This document shows positions 34,077-44,056 of a DNA stretch of 64,000 nucleotides, piece by piece. The DNA is from Phycisphaerales bacterium (GTDB lineage Bacteria; Planctomycetota; Phycisphaerae; Phycisphaerales; UBA1924), in contig JALHOJ010000007.1 of the NCBI GenBank assembly GCA_022843045.1, forward strand, positions 16,191-80,190. The letters are read 5' to 3'. A model generated the notes under the pieces. The model was not told where the DNA came from and did no database searches. It saw nothing but the letters and a program-made list of their open reading frames with translations. Numbering within the stretch: the first letter of the stretch is position 1; the number at the start of each line of letters is the position of its first letter. The position numbers and the translations under genes were made by a program.

Positions 34077-35168
34077 CTAGGGCGGGTTGAACGCATCCCA
34101 ATAGGACTGAAGGTCCCTGGCACGCGACTGCGTCGTCGCGTCAGGATCACTTCCCGCGATCTGATCCACGATCTCCCGAAATGGCGGCGCGGGCACGCGG
34201 GGCAACGTCCCCGGTGCGGTGCGAAGCGTGCTTTCCCGCATGACGCTCAGATGCACGCGATTGGAAAGTCGGGACAGGCCGTACTGACGCACGACCGCGC
34301 TGGGATGCGCGAGGGCCTGCTCGATGATCGCATCGGGCGTCGTGGTCCAGTCGGGTCGATGGTCATACAGCGCGCCGGGGAACTGCGCCTCACTCAGCAC
34401 CCATGCCAATCGGATCGTCCGCGGGTCCGCGTCGCCGTGCTCCGCTCGCGCAGCTTGCCAGGCCCGGGCCACACGAAGGCGGGCCCGATCCACCGGCCAT
34501 CCATCCACCATCGGCATCACCTGCAAGCGGTTGTACAAGTCGTGCATCTGGGCTAGTTTCGCCGCGAGATCGGCGAACTCGTCGTCGCCCAGCGGGCCCG
34601 CGCCACGCTGAGCGTGCATCACGCAGGCGTCGATCGCGAGTCCCACGTCGTGGGCCCAGACCAGATTTTGCCAGCCGTGATTCGGATACGACGTCCCGCC
34701 CCGCGGCGCGGGAATGCCCGCGGGGCCCAAGGCCGGCGTCCCCTGTAGCGCCAGCAGCCCGCGCAGCAGGATCGGCGGCGTCTTCCGCGTCCAGTGCGCA
34801 GGCAGCAGGAACCAGATCGCCACCGGCACCAACACCGCGAGCGCAACAGTCGCCCCGCGTTGCGCACGTTGACGCGGTCTGGCCCTGAACAACTCGCGTT
34901 CGCGCTTCGCGGCATGTCCGCACTCGGGGCATTGCAGACCATCCAGACTCCGCATGTCATACCAGCATCGCGGACACCGCCGCAAGTCCGTGCGACCATC
35001 CCCCCGCTTCGCCCACGCCAAAAGAGCGATCAGGCCCGCGAAGACGAGCGCCACGAACAAGATCGGCAGGAGCGCGATGCCAAAGCCTCCCACGAGATAC
35101 TCCTTCGATGCTGCGAAGCCGAACAACTTCGACCACGTTGCCGACGATGCAACCAAACTCCGCGTCAC
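34077..35168 (-). CDS. Zinc-ribbon membrane protein, unknown
   Basis: 363 residues from GTG at 35168. A first membrane helix (about residues 27-52) is followed by a zinc ribbon CPRCWYDMRSLDGLQCPECG (about 65-84), then a second helix (about 105-125). The rest is soluble and alpha-helical with a conserved look (HDVGLAIDACVMHAQRG; LAWVLSEAQFPGALYDHRPDW). The CPxCWYDM-CPECG ribbon next to membrane helices is a recurrent planctomycete pattern, shared in spirit with the protein at 3858-4271. The start is not backed by a clear RBS. It lies downstream of the small gene at 35208 on the same strand. Confidence 0.72.
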   Translation of the reverse strand: MTRSLVASSATWSKLFGFAASKEYLVGGFGIALLPILFVALVFAGLIALLAWAKRGDGRTDLRRCPRCWYDMRSLDGLQCPECGHAAKRERELFRARPRQRAQRGATVALAVLVPVAIWFLLPAHWTRKTPPILLRGLLALQGTPALGPAGIPAPRGGTSYPNHGWQNLVWAHDVGLAIDACVMHAQRGAGPLGDDEFADLAAKLAQMHDLYNRLQVMPMVDGWPVDRARLRVARAWQAARAEHGDADPRTIRLAWVLSEAQFPGALYDHRPDWTTTPDAIIEQALAHPSAVVRQYGLSRLSNRVHLSVMRESTLRTAPGTLPRVPAPPFREIVDQIAGSDPDATTQSRARDLQSYWDAFNPP

Positions 35169-35207
35169 AAGCCTTGTTGGGGCGCAGCCGCGGCAGGTTT
35201 CGCGTGG

Positions 35208-35441
35208 CTACTCCATTCGCGCCAGCGCCATCTCCCACCACTTCGCCGCCAGCCGCGCCCCGTTCGCCAGCGACAGCAGCTTCGAGAACCCGCCCTTCTC
35301 CACTGGCTTCATCGGAATCCGCGGATACGTGCGCCCCGTCGCGAGGGCCTCGGTCAGAAACGCCGAATGCTGGCGGCGAGCCGCCGCGCCGGGGGTCTCG
35401 GCGTAGCCATCGCGGGCGAGCATGCGCTTCCAGAAAGACAT
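35208..35441 (-). CDS. Small protein, unknown
   Basis: 77 residues starting MSFWKRMLARDGYAETPG at ATG 35441. It has an amphipathic, basic character and ends WWEMALARME, with no signal peptide or metal motif. The start is chosen from the natural N-terminus; longer upstream reading adds low-complexity sequence without RBS. It is 39 bp upstream of the zinc-ribbon membrane protein gene and may be co-transcribed with it. No function can be given. Confidence 0.6.
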   Translation of the reverse strand: MSFWKRMLARDGYAETPGAAARRQHSAFLTEALATGRTYPRIPMKPVEKGGFSKLLSLANGARLAAKWWEMALARME

Positions 35442-35544
35442 GGCAGTAGTGTAATGGATTTGGCCGGAAACGCAAGAGCACGCGGCGTTGGATCCAGAAC
35501 TGCACGATCCCGACGAAGTGCTCGTTCCCGTGGTTATGCGATCT

Positions 35545-36732
35545 TCACGCCGGGGCAACATTCCCCGACGCATCCCGCCCCCGCCAGGAACGCTTCCCGC
35601 GCAGGTGCAGCACAAAGGAATGCCACTGGATCGCCGTCATCATCAGCACACCCATCGGATGCAGCATCGCGCCCAGCATGCTGGTTTGCAGGCGTGACGC
35701 GAGCATCGCCCGCTGGACGACCTGAATCGCGCACGCGAGCAGCGCAACCAACCACCACCAACGCGACACGTCGCCCCCGGCTTGTGTCGAAACCCCCGCA
35801 AGGCCCATCACCACCAACACCCAAGGCAGCACATGCCCCACAAGATGCATCAATGTCAGGAACACCAGCAGCCCCACGCTGCCCAGCCCTTCATACGCGT
35901 TCTTCGCAAAACCCCGCCACGTACTCCGCCACCCAAAGTACATCCGGCAACTCACCACGTCCGTCGCGTCAAACAGATCGGTCGCAAACCCTGCCTTCCG
36001 CACCAGCCGCGGCAGCTTGATCCCGTCGTGCATGCTGTCCCTGAACGCCTCGTGCGTGCCCGCCGCGAAGTACGCCTCGCGGGCGACGAACAAGAACTGC
36101 CCGCAGCCCGCGCTCGCGGAGGGATCCAGCGAGTTCTGCATCCGCACAAACGGCAGATAGCTGAACAGAATGAAAAAGATCATCGGCACCACGAGATGCT
36201 CGGGCAGCGTCGCGGTGATCTGCCGCGGAAACGTGCTCACCAGCCCCTTCTGTCGCTGCTTCGCATCGGGCGAAGCAATCGCCGCCAGCGATCGCGCCAC
36301 CGCACCAGGCTCAAACCGCACGTCCGCGTCGGTGAAGAGAAAGAACTCGCCCTTGGCCGCCTGGGCCATTCGCCAGCAGGCGTGCTGCTTGCCGTTCCAG
36401 CCCTGCGGCAGTGCATGCGTTGCCACACGCCGCACCCGCGGGTCCTCACGCTCCAGCCGCTCCAGAATCCGGGGCGTCTCGTCGGTGCTCTGGTCGTCAT
36501 AGACCAGAACCTCGACATTCGCATGCGTCTGCGCCAGCAGCCCCCGCACGCACGCCTCAATGTTCGCCTGCTCGTTGCGAGCAGGAATGCAGATCGACAC
36601 CAGCGGCCCGCCTCCGCTCACAGCACCACCCATGCGCGGCACGCGATACCGCGAGAGGTTCCACGCAGCCATCGCCAGCGCTTGCGCGCTGATCGCCGCC
36701 CCCGCGATGCTGAGCGCCATCAGCGTGTTCAT
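35545..36732 (-). CDS. Membrane glycosyltransferase, family 2 (CrtQ/HpnB-like)
   Basis: 395 residues from ATG at 36732, which overlaps the acyltransferase stop as ATGA (translational coupling). An N-terminal helix (about 5-25) precedes the GT-A domain: VSICIPARNEQANIEACVRGLL, then FLFTDADVRFEPG with the DxD motif, and an acceptor-side stretch DGIKLPRLVRKAG. Several membrane helices follow (about 275-370). In C30 carotenoid clusters a glycosyltransferase of this type (CrtQ) glycosylates the carotenoic acid. The neighbours here (acyltransferase and phytoene-desaturase family oxidase) match that context. A hopanoid-type HpnB role is the main alternative. Confidence 0.83.
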   Translation of the reverse strand: MNTLMALSIAGAAISAQALAMAAWNLSRYRVPRMGGAVSGGGPLVSICIPARNEQANIEACVRGLLAQTHANVEVLVYDDQSTDETPRILERLEREDPRVRRVATHALPQGWNGKQHACWRMAQAAKGEFFLFTDADVRFEPGAVARSLAAIASPDAKQRQKGLVSTFPRQITATLPEHLVVPMIFFILFSYLPFVRMQNSLDPSASAGCGQFLFVAREAYFAAGTHEAFRDSMHDGIKLPRLVRKAGFATDLFDATDVVSCRMYFGWRSTWRGFAKNAYEGLGSVGLLVFLTLMHLVGHVLPWVLVVMGLAGVSTQAGGDVSRWWWLVALLACAIQVVQRAMLASRLQTSMLGAMLHPMGVLMMTAIQWHSFVLHLRGKRSWRGRDASGNVAPA

Positions 36733-37583
36733 GCCGTCGCCTCCCGATGAGTCTGTTCCCGCTGGCGATCTCGCAGCGCCGCGTCCTTGCCGCGAAGCCG
36801 CAGCCACCAGTCATACACCGGATGGATGTTGGCCGAAGACGCCCCGCCCAGCAGAGGCGTGAACGCGTTCGCATCCCGCGCGATCACCAGCCGCGAAAGC
36901 TCGCCCGCGTTTGCATTCATCGCGCTTTCCATCGCGCTGTGCCAATGAGGCGTGCTCGGGCTGGCCGGCGCGGGCACGCAAGCCGCCCGCACGAAAATCT
37001 CCGGTCGCTGATCCAGCCAGAACGCATATTCAAGCGTCACGCTCAAGACGCGGACGTTCTTCGCGCGAGCCGCGATCGCCGCCGCCCCGGGCCGCATCCG
37101 CACCGGCTCGCGCACATCGGCAAACGTCCCCTGGGGCGTGATCCACAGCGTCGGTCGCGTCTCGCTCCCAAACCGCGCCAGCACATACTCGCACATCGCC
37201 GGAAACGACCGCGTATCGCTCGGATCCACGCCAAACAGACCGAGCCGCCTGAAAAACCCAAACTTGCGAAGCTGCTCAATATCCATCGGCGCACACGCCG
37301 AGCGCTCCGCCAACCCGTCCCGCCGCCAGCACTCCGCCAGCAGCAGCGGCACCAACGGATCCCACCACGCGCTGTGATTGAGCAGCACGATCAGCGGCCC
37401 ATCGTGCGCCCCCGCCTCGCGCAGCGCGGCGTGTGTCCCCGGCGCAGTACGCAACGCATGAAACTTCTTCGCAAACAGCCGCTTGGCATACCACGTGAAG
37501 AAACGCACGAACCGGGGCGTGAAGTTGCCTGGCAGAATCTGCGGCGGGTGAGACGGTGAAGAAGATGGACTCATTGCAGTCAT
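36729..37583 (-). CDS. PlsC-like acyltransferase (CrtO-like by context)
   Basis: 284 residues. The glycerolipid acyltransferase signature is NHSAWWDPLV in place of NHxSxxD (His-x4-Asp), and TPQGTF plays the part of the EGTR/PEGTR block. Acyltransferases of this shape acylate the sugar of glycosyl carotenoids (CrtO of Staphylococcus) or glycerol phosphate. Given the coupled glycosyltransferase downstream and the desaturase-type oxidase upstream, sugar acylation of a carotenoid is the better guess. The short spacer before it (37584-37620) holds an octamer-repeat array rather than a clean RBS region. Confidence 0.8.
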   Translation of the reverse strand: MTAMSPSSSPSHPPQILPGNFTPRFVRFFTWYAKRLFAKKFHALRTAPGTHAALREAGAHDGPLIVLLNHSAWWDPLVPLLLAECWRRDGLAERSACAPMDIEQLRKFGFFRRLGLFGVDPSDTRSFPAMCEYVLARFGSETRPTLWITPQGTFADVREPVRMRPGAAAIAARAKNVRVLSVTLEYAFWLDQRPEIFVRAACVPAPASPSTPHWHSAMESAMNANAGELSRLVIARDANAFTPLLGGASSANIHPVYDWWLRLRGKDAALRDRQREQTHREATA

Positions 37584-37596
37584 CGCCGTTCCATCA

Positions 37597-37618
37597 CTCC
37601 GTCACTTCGTCTCTTCCC
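37597..37618. repeat. Octamer array between desaturase and acyltransferase genes
   Basis: CTCCGTCA, CTTCGTCT and CTTCCC run head to tail. This is the same word order and ending as the array inside carB (1253-1290). It fills nearly all of the gap between two genes of one operon. Confidence 0.75.
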
Positions 37619-37620
37619 AC

Positions 37621-39279
37621 CTACACCAACGCCGCCTCGCGCCCCTTCGGCTCCGCCAGCGACCAATGCACGGGCGTATTGGGTTCGATGCCCGCGCCCA
37701 AATCGATGCGATCCGTGTTCGTCAGTCCCGTGTCAATCGCCAACGCCCGCGCCGCCGTCACGCCGCTCATCAGCACCATGGGCACGCCTGGCCCCGGATT
37801 CGCAGACCCGCCCGCAAGGTACAAGTTCTTGAACACCTTGCTCCGGTTGCGAGGCTTGAACCCGCCCTTGAGCTTGCCGTGGCTGGCCAGGCCATAAATC
37901 GCCCCGCCCTCGGCGTTATACATCCGATCAATCGACTGCGGCGTGAGCGTCTTCTCCACCACAATGTTCTCTTCGAGGTCCGTAAAGCCCATCCGCCGCA
38001 TCTTGTCCATCACCACCGGGCGATACTGCTCAAGCAGCCCGCCCGAGCCTTCCCAGCGTTGTCCGGGCCGCATATAGGGCGTGTGAATAAGGATGTACAG
38101 AGCCTCGCAGCCCTTGGGCGCCTGCGTCGGATCGGTCCGGCTGGGGGCCGCGATATACAGCGTCGGATCGCGCGCCGGAATGCCCGCGCGATAGATGTCA
38201 TCAAACTCGTCGTGGCTCACCTTGCTGAACAGGAAGTTGTGGTGCGACAACTGCTCGTACTGCTTCTTGAGGCCCAGGTACAGCACCACGCCGCTGCACG
38301 CAGGCGTGTAGTCCGCCGCGATCGACTTCTGCTCGCGCTGCGCCCGAGGCGTCGCCGTGAGGTCGCGGTACGTCCGCTGCACGTCGCAGTTGCTCACCAC
38401 CGCATCCGCGGCGACCGTCCGTCCGTCTTCGAGCACCACACTCGTCACTTTCGTGTCGCTGGACTCAATCCGCGCCACGCCCGTGCCCGTGATGATCGTC
38501 ACGTTGGGCATCTCGCGAGCGATGCGCTCCAGGCTCCGCGCCACCATCCGCGTCCCGCCGGTCTTGCCATTGGGGTCCATCGCGTACCAGCACCCGTGAT
38601 CCACCTGCGCCGCCGCGATGAGAGTCAGAATCGCCGGCGCAAGGAAGGGTGATGAACCGACGTACTGCAGGAAGTGCTCGCACATCTGCCGGACGTGCGG
38701 TTCTTGGATGTGCTTCTCGATCGTCCCCGCGACCGTCGAGTGCATCCGCATGTTCAGCACATCGCTGAGCAACCCCGGCTCGGTCGGCGGCTTCTTCATC
38801 ATGTCCGCCACGCCGCCCAAATCTCGATAATAAAAGACCTTCTCCGACAGTCGCATCATCCGCCGGGAATACTCGACAAACGAGCGATAGCCGCTCCCCG
38901 CCCCCGAACCCGGAAACTGCTTGTCGAGCGCCGCGGTGAGATCATCCACCTTCAGACGCAGGTCAATCGTCGTCCCATCCTCATACATGCACCGCCACTG
39001 CGGGTCCAGGTTGATCAGGTTGATGTAGTCTTCGACCCGCCGCCCGCTCCGCCGAATGATCCCCCGCAGCACCTGCGGCAGGGTGATGATCGTCGGCCCC
39101 ATGTCAAATTCGAACATGCCTAGCGAGGTCTGCTCGCGCAGCAGGTTCATCTTCCCGCCCAGATGCTGATTGCGCTCCACCAGCGTGACCTGCGCTCCCA
39201 GCGAGCCCAACTCCACCGCGCTGGCCAATCCCGCCAGCCCGCCGCCAACCACCACAACACGAACGCCAGAACCAGCCAT
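37621..39279 (-). CDS. Phytoene-desaturase family oxidoreductase (CrtN/CrtP-like)
   Basis: 552 residues from ATG at 39279 (GGAGG 4 nt upstream). FAD-binding VVVGGGLAGLASAVEL (about residues 8-23), then LGGKMNLLR and MGPTIITLP blocks typical of carotenoid desaturases. The C-terminal FAD signature is NLYLAGGSANPGPGVPMV...GVTAARAL. CrtN-type members desaturate C30 dehydrosqualene; CrtP-type members oxidise the terminal methyl group. Which applies cannot be told from sequence reading. It heads the three-gene operon with the acyltransferase and glycosyltransferase. A 13-bp direct-repeat array lies 30-75 bp upstream of its start. No dehydrosqualene synthase is in the window. Confidence 0.87.
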   Translation of the reverse strand: MAGSGVRVVVVGGGLAGLASAVELGSLGAQVTLVERNQHLGGKMNLLREQTSLGMFEFDMGPTIITLPQVLRGIIRRSGRRVEDYINLINLDPQWRCMYEDGTTIDLRLKVDDLTAALDKQFPGSGAGSGYRSFVEYSRRMMRLSEKVFYYRDLGGVADMMKKPPTEPGLLSDVLNMRMHSTVAGTIEKHIQEPHVRQMCEHFLQYVGSSPFLAPAILTLIAAAQVDHGCWYAMDPNGKTGGTRMVARSLERIAREMPNVTIITGTGVARIESSDTKVTSVVLEDGRTVAADAVVSNCDVQRTYRDLTATPRAQREQKSIAADYTPACSGVVLYLGLKKQYEQLSHHNFLFSKVSHDEFDDIYRAGIPARDPTLYIAAPSRTDPTQAPKGCEALYILIHTPYMRPGQRWEGSGGLLEQYRPVVMDKMRRMGFTDLEENIVVEKTLTPQSIDRMYNAEGGAIYGLASHGKLKGGFKPRNRSKVFKNLYLAGGSANPGPGVPMVLMSGVTAARALAIDTGLTNTDRIDLGAGIEPNTPVHWSLAEPKGREAALV

Positions 39280-39306
39280 GCAACCTCCGAACGCTGTCAC
39301 CGGATA

Positions 39307-39358
39307 CCGACAGTCGAAACCGACAGCCAAAGCGGACTGCCAAATCCGACAGTAGTGT
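39307..39358. promoter_or_regulatory. Four 13-bp direct repeats in the divergent crt-like / asmA-like promoter region
   Basis: CCGACAG starts at 39307, 39320 and 39346, with a weaker copy (CGGACTG) at 39333. This makes four exactly 13-bp-spaced units. They lie between the divergently transcribed desaturase-family and AsmA-like genes. The fixed phase suggests a binding array for a regulator; which gene it controls is not clear. Confidence 0.55.
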
Positions 39359-39452
39359 ACGTTTCGTGACCGCCCGCCCTCCCGATGCACGCCCCCATGC
39401 CAGCACCGGGCGATGTTTGGTGCGTCCAACTCATACGCTGACAGCACGAGCC

Positions 39453-42400
39453 ATGAGTACACCAGCCCAACCCAACTCCTCAACCAACCTCCCCAAGAAG
39501 TCTCGCAAGAAGCTGCTGCTGGGCCTTGCCGCTGGCGTCCTCGTGCTGGTGGGCGGGGTCATCCTGCTCGCCCCGACCCTCGCCGGAGCCTTCGCGCCGG
39601 GCATTATCGCAGGCCAAGCCGGCAAGTTCGTCAAAGGCAAAGTGGCCGTCGCCGACGCCAGCTTCTCCTGGGGCGGTCCCCAGCGCATCCAGGGCCTGAC
39701 CTGGACCGACGACCAAGGCAAGGAAGTCGTCAAGACCACCGTCTCTACCAGCGCGGGCCTGATCGGCCTGATCACCGGCAGCCTCGACATCGGCCAACTG
39801 AACGTCAGCGACACCTCCGTCAAGCTCGTCCGCCACGCCGACGGCCAGCTCAACGTCCAAAAACTGCTCGTCCCCCAGCCCGCCGGGCCCGCAGGCGGCG
39901 CTGCTCCCGCTGGTGAATCTCAATCCAAGCCCATCCAACTCCCCAAAGGCCTCAAGGCCAAACTCACCGTCAACAAGGTCGACCTCACCCTCATCGACGA
40001 AGCCGGCGTAGGTGGCGCCGCAAGCCCGACCACCGTCCGCCTCGCCAACGTCCTCGCCACCGCCGACATCGATCCCACCCAGCCCCTCAAAGCAACCTTC
40101 GCCGCCGATGCAAGCAGCGGCACTTCCGGCGAAGGCAAGATCGAACTCGACCTGACCGCCACCAACTGGGCCGACAGCGCAGGCATCGTCACCATCGACG
40201 CCGCGACTCTGCAAGCCAAGCTGGGCATCACCAGCCTGCCCATGGCCCTCGTCGATGGTCTCGTCGGTCCGGTCGTCAAGGATCAATCCGGCAAGCCCGT
40301 CCCCCTCGCCGCCGCGCTGGGCCCGACGCTCAACGTCACCGTCAACGCCAACGGCACCATCAAAGACGCCGCCGCAGACCTCAACGTCACCCTCCAGCGC
40401 CTGACCGCCAACGGCACCCTCCGCGTCGCCGACGGCACACTCACCGCAACCCAGCCCGTCACCGTCGCCATCAAGGGCGCCGCCCTCACCGACCTCGTCC
40501 CCGCCCTCCGCGCCGCCCTCGCCACCAACCAGCAAGCCAACTCCAATCAAACTGGCATCGACGCCATGCCCGACGTCACCGCCCGCCTCGCCGACGTCCG
40601 CGTCAAGCTCCCCCAAGGCGGCGCACCCCTCGACCTCCGCGGCGCAGCCGCCACCATCGCCCTCGAAACCACCCAAGTCACCGGCTCCGTCGTCACGACC
40701 GAAGGCGAACGCCCCCGCGTCATGCGCATCGCGCCCCTCGCCGCGACCCTCCGCACCGCCGACCTCGCCCAAGGCGCGAACCTCACGCTGCAAACCAACG
40801 CAACCTTGGACAGCCAACCCGCCGGCGACATCGCCGTCAACGCTGCCGTCGCAGGCCTGCTCGACGCCCAAGGCGCGCCCGTCAAGGGCATGCCCAGCAG
40901 CATCGACGCCGATCTCCGCGTGCAGCGCATCGCCACCGCAGTCGTCCAGCCCTTCGTGCGCGCGATGAACCTCGACCTCGCCCGCGACATCGGCCCCACG
41001 CTGGACCTCGAACTCTCCGCCAAAACCGCCGCGGCGAGCAACGCGCCGGCAGGAACCCAACCCCCCCTCGACATCAACCTCCGCGCCGACGCCGCCATGC
41101 TCCGCGCCCGAGGCGGCTTCACCCTCCGCCAAGATGCGCTCGCAGGACGGGCAGTGGGAGGGCAAGGCGAGCCCGTCCTCATCATCGAAGCCGACGCAGG
41201 CGGCCGCCTCGCCGAAGCCATCACCTCCAAGGGCCCGTGGAAGGTTTCCGCCGCGCCGGGCGGCAGCGGTAAGACCATGGTCCGCGTGAACTGGTTGAAT
41301 CTCCCGCTGACCAGCGATCGCAAGCCCGACCTGCGCCAAGCCGACGGATCGGTGGGCATCGACCTCGAGCAACTGGTCATCACCAAGGTCGACGCAGCAT
41401 CCACTGCATCGCCTGCGACCGCCCCCCGCGCGATCACCCTCCCCAAGTTCGGCGCAGGCGTCTCCATCGCCAAAGGCGGCAAGCTCGCCGTCGGCGCGCA
41501 AGGCCAATTCGCCTACGCCGGCCAACAAGGCGGCATCGGCGCGAACTTCACCGTTCCCGACGCCATCATCGCCGCCCCCGCCGGCTCCGCCCAGCCATGG
41601 GCCATCGCCGACCCCATGACCCTCCGCCCCGAAGGCGGCGTCGAAATCGTGAATCTCTCCACCGCCCTCGCCGAGCTCTTCGTCGCGCCCCCAGCGGTTG
41701 ATCCAGCCACCGGCAAGCCAGGCCTCGACATCGTCGCCCTGCTGCGCGAAGTCGTCGGTCCAGGCGTCGTCATAAGGGCCAACACCAAGCCCGCCGCCAA
41801 CCAGGCCGACGCACTCGCCCTCGACGCTGTTATCGATTCAGGCCAGTTCAAACTCACCACCAACGCCACCCTCGCCCCGACGCTTGTCACCATCGCGGGC
41901 CTCGCCCTCGACACCACCCTCTCGCCCCAATCCGCCGCCAGCGTCCTCGCCACGCTCGCGCCCGACATGCCCGAAGCCGATCGCCCGCGCCTCGCCGGCC
42001 CGGCTCGCGCCACGTTCACTGTCGAGCCCCTCACCATCCCCCTCGACAAGGATCGCAAGCCCAAGCTCGCCGAGGCGGGCACGCTCAAGGCCAAGTTCAC
42101 GCTGCCAGGCCGCGTGCTCGTGGACAACCTCAAGACCAGCGACACACAGCGCGCCCGCGCGGGCGTCGAGGACTTCACGCTCGACCTCGAAGCCCCCGTG
42201 TCGAGCCTGCTCGCCACCGACCAAGGCGGCAAGCCAGGCGAAGCCGGCCTCTCCCTCCGCGGCAACCTCCTGGGCGCCCCCCAAGGCACCACCGAACGCG
42301 CCCTGGGCGAACTCGATGGCTCCGCCCGCATCGCCCTCGCCGCCGCCAAGCCCCAATCCCTCCGCGCCGACATTGCCCTCGCCAAGCTCAGCACCGCCGG

Positions 42401-43991
42401 CCTCGACAGCCTGCTCGCCAAAGACGGCTTGCTCGTCGGCGCGCTGGGCCAGACCGCCGACATTCGCGTCGTCGCCAATTCCAACGCCGATGCGTCTCAG
42501 GCAGACGCCGCCATCACGCTCACCGCCCCCAACGTCACCACCACCGGCCCGCTCAAACTCCGCCAGGAACCCACGCGCCTCTCGCTCGTCGAGCCCGCGC
42601 GATTCACGATCAAGGCCCAGCCCTCCTTCGTCGAAGCGCTCCTCAAGCCCAAGGACGCAGCCAACACCGCAGCCAAGGCCCCCCCCCTCGCCCTCTCGCA
42701 AGAAACCACCATCGACCTCGCGATCAACACCCTGGTCCTCCCTCGCGCCGCCAAGAACGCCGACGGCACGCCCGCCAAGGCCCCGCCGCCGGACGTCGCC
42801 CTCGCCCTGACGATTCCGCAGGCCGCCCTCCGCACCAGCGACAACCAGATTCTCAACATCGCCAACACCCGCGTCACCATCAACCCCGCGACCAACATCG
42901 CTGGCGTGACCCCGGGCGACAAGCCCCTCGCCTTCGACATCGCCGTCGACAGCGTGCAGGTGCCCAACCAACAAGTTTCGGGCTCCGAAGCATCCGGCAA
43001 GGTCGCCCTCACCGGCAACGTCCGCAACCTTGTCGACGCCACAGGTGCCTTCAGCATGGACGGCGCAATCCTCGACGCCCGAGGCGACATGCCCAGCGTC
43101 CCCACCGCCCTGCTCGACGTGCTCGCAAAGAAAGATGGCTTGCTCGTCGAGGCTCTGGGCCCCATCATCGAAGTGAAACTGCTCGCCGAGCGCTATCCGC
43201 TGATGGGCAAGCCCGTCGCGGGCGTCGCGCCAGGCGTGCTGGACCTCCATGCCAAGAGCGGCCGCGCCAGCGCGAGCATCAAGGGCAACCTCGAAGACGC
43301 CGTGCTCGTCTCCAGCGAGCCCATGCGGGCCGACCTCCTCGAGATCACTGCCGGCCTCGCGGGCCGCGTCGTCAAAGGTCTGCCCTTGCTTGGCACATTC
43401 GAAAAGAAGCGCGAGGATCGCCCCGCGAGCCTCGTCGCCACCGGCCTGCGCGTCCCGCTCAGCAACGACCTGTCCAAACTCAGCGGCCAGGTCACCATCG
43501 ACCCAGGCCAACTCCGCTTCGGCGCAGGCTCAGAATTCGCGCAACTGCTCAACCTCGCCAAGATCAAGACCAACACCAGCATCGGCACGCGGCTTGATCC
43601 CCTCACCATCACCGTCACCAACGGCGTCGCAACCTACCCCAAGTGGCGCGTCCCCCTGGGCGAGTTCACCATGGAAACCGAAGGCACCGTCGATCTGGTC
43701 AATCGCCAAATCGACGTCGTGACGTACATCCCCTTCGGCGCCCTCGCCGACGAAGCCGCCGGCCTCTTCAACACCGGCGCAGGCGGCAAGCTGAGCGAAC
43801 TCCTGGGCGGCGCAAGCCCCATCATCAACGCCGCCAGCATGATGCCCTTCCGCACCAAAGGCTCGATGGACAAGCCCAGCACACGCCCCGACCTCGAACT
43901 CTTCGGCAAGCAATTCCTGAACCAACTCAAACCCGAGAACCTCATCGAACGCGGGCTGGGCGAACTGCTCAAGCCCCGCGAAAAGAAGTAA
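39453..43991 (+). CDS. Large AsmA/TamB-like envelope protein
   Basis: 1512 residues from ATG at 39453. A basic N-terminus (NLPKKSRKK) and one membrane helix (about 23-48) are followed by a very long region rich in Ala, Thr, Val and Asp with repeated beta-strand patterns (VKLVRHADGQLNV, then LDLTATNWADSAGIVTI and others). The C-terminus has the LGEFTMETEGTVDLVNRQIDVVTYIPFGAL type of end, like AsmA-family lipid-transfer bridges. These proteins span the periplasm and help phospholipids or lipoproteins reach the outer membrane. Codon use matches neighbours. It is divergent from the carotenoid-like operon, and a palindromic repeat separates it from pdxA. Confidence 0.82.
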   Translation: MSTPAQPNSSTNLPKKSRKKLLLGLAAGVLVLVGGVILLAPTLAGAFAPGIIAGQAGKFVKGKVAVADASFSWGGPQRIQGLTWTDDQGKEVVKTTVSTSAGLIGLITGSLDIGQLNVSDTSVKLVRHADGQLNVQKLLVPQPAGPAGGAAPAGESQSKPIQLPKGLKAKLTVNKVDLTLIDEAGVGGAASPTTVRLANVLATADIDPTQPLKATFAADASSGTSGEGKIELDLTATNWADSAGIVTIDAATLQAKLGITSLPMALVDGLVGPVVKDQSGKPVPLAAALGPTLNVTVNANGTIKDAAADLNVTLQRLTANGTLRVADGTLTATQPVTVAIKGAALTDLVPALRAALATNQQANSNQTGIDAMPDVTARLADVRVKLPQGGAPLDLRGAAATIALETTQVTGSVVTTEGERPRVMRIAPLAATLRTADLAQGANLTLQTNATLDSQPAGDIAVNAAVAGLLDAQGAPVKGMPSSIDADLRVQRIATAVVQPFVRAMNLDLARDIGPTLDLELSAKTAAASNAPAGTQPPLDINLRADAAMLRARGGFTLRQDALAGRAVGGQGEPVLIIEADAGGRLAEAITSKGPWKVSAAPGGSGKTMVRVNWLNLPLTSDRKPDLRQADGSVGIDLEQLVITKVDAASTASPATAPRAITLPKFGAGVSIAKGGKLAVGAQGQFAYAGQQGGIGANFTVPDAIIAAPAGSAQPWAIADPMTLRPEGGVEIVNLSTALAELFVAPPAVDPATGKPGLDIVALLREVVGPGVVIRANTKPAANQADALALDAVIDSGQFKLTTNATLAPTLVTIAGLALDTTLSPQSAASVLATLAPDMPEADRPRLAGPARATFTVEPLTIPLDKDRKPKLAEAGTLKAKFTLPGRVLVDNLKTSDTQRARAGVEDFTLDLEAPVSSLLATDQGGKPGEAGLSLRGNLLGAPQGTTERALGELDGSARIALAAAKPQSLRADIALAKLSTAGLDSLLAKDGLLVGALGQTADIRVVANSNADASQADAAITLTAPNVTTTGPLKLRQEPTRLSLVEPARFTIKAQPSFVEALLKPKDAANTAAKAPPLALSQETTIDLAINTLVLPRAAKNADGTPAKAPPPDVALALTIPQAALRTSDNQILNIANTRVTINPATNIAGVTPGDKPLAFDIAVDSVQVPNQQVSGSEASGKVALTGNVRNLVDATGAFSMDGAILDARGDMPSVPTALLDVLAKKDGLLVEALGPIIEVKLLAERYPLMGKPVAGVAPGVLDLHAKSGRASASIKGNLEDAVLVSSEPMRADLLEITAGLAGRVVKGLPLLGTFEKKREDRPASLVATGLRVPLSNDLSKLSGQVTIDPGQLRFGAGSEFAQLLNLAKIKTNTSIGTRLDPLTITVTNGVATYPKWRVPLGEFTMETEGTVDLVNRQIDVVTYIPFGALADEAAGLFNTGAGGKLSELLGGASPIINAASMMPFRTKGSMDKPSTRPDLELFGKQFLNQLKPENLIERGLGELLKPREKK

Positions 43992-44056
43992 ACCAAATGC
44001 CACGTTGCGGGCTAGGCGTCAGCAAGCGCCGAACGCTCAGCGGCGTGCGTTACCCC

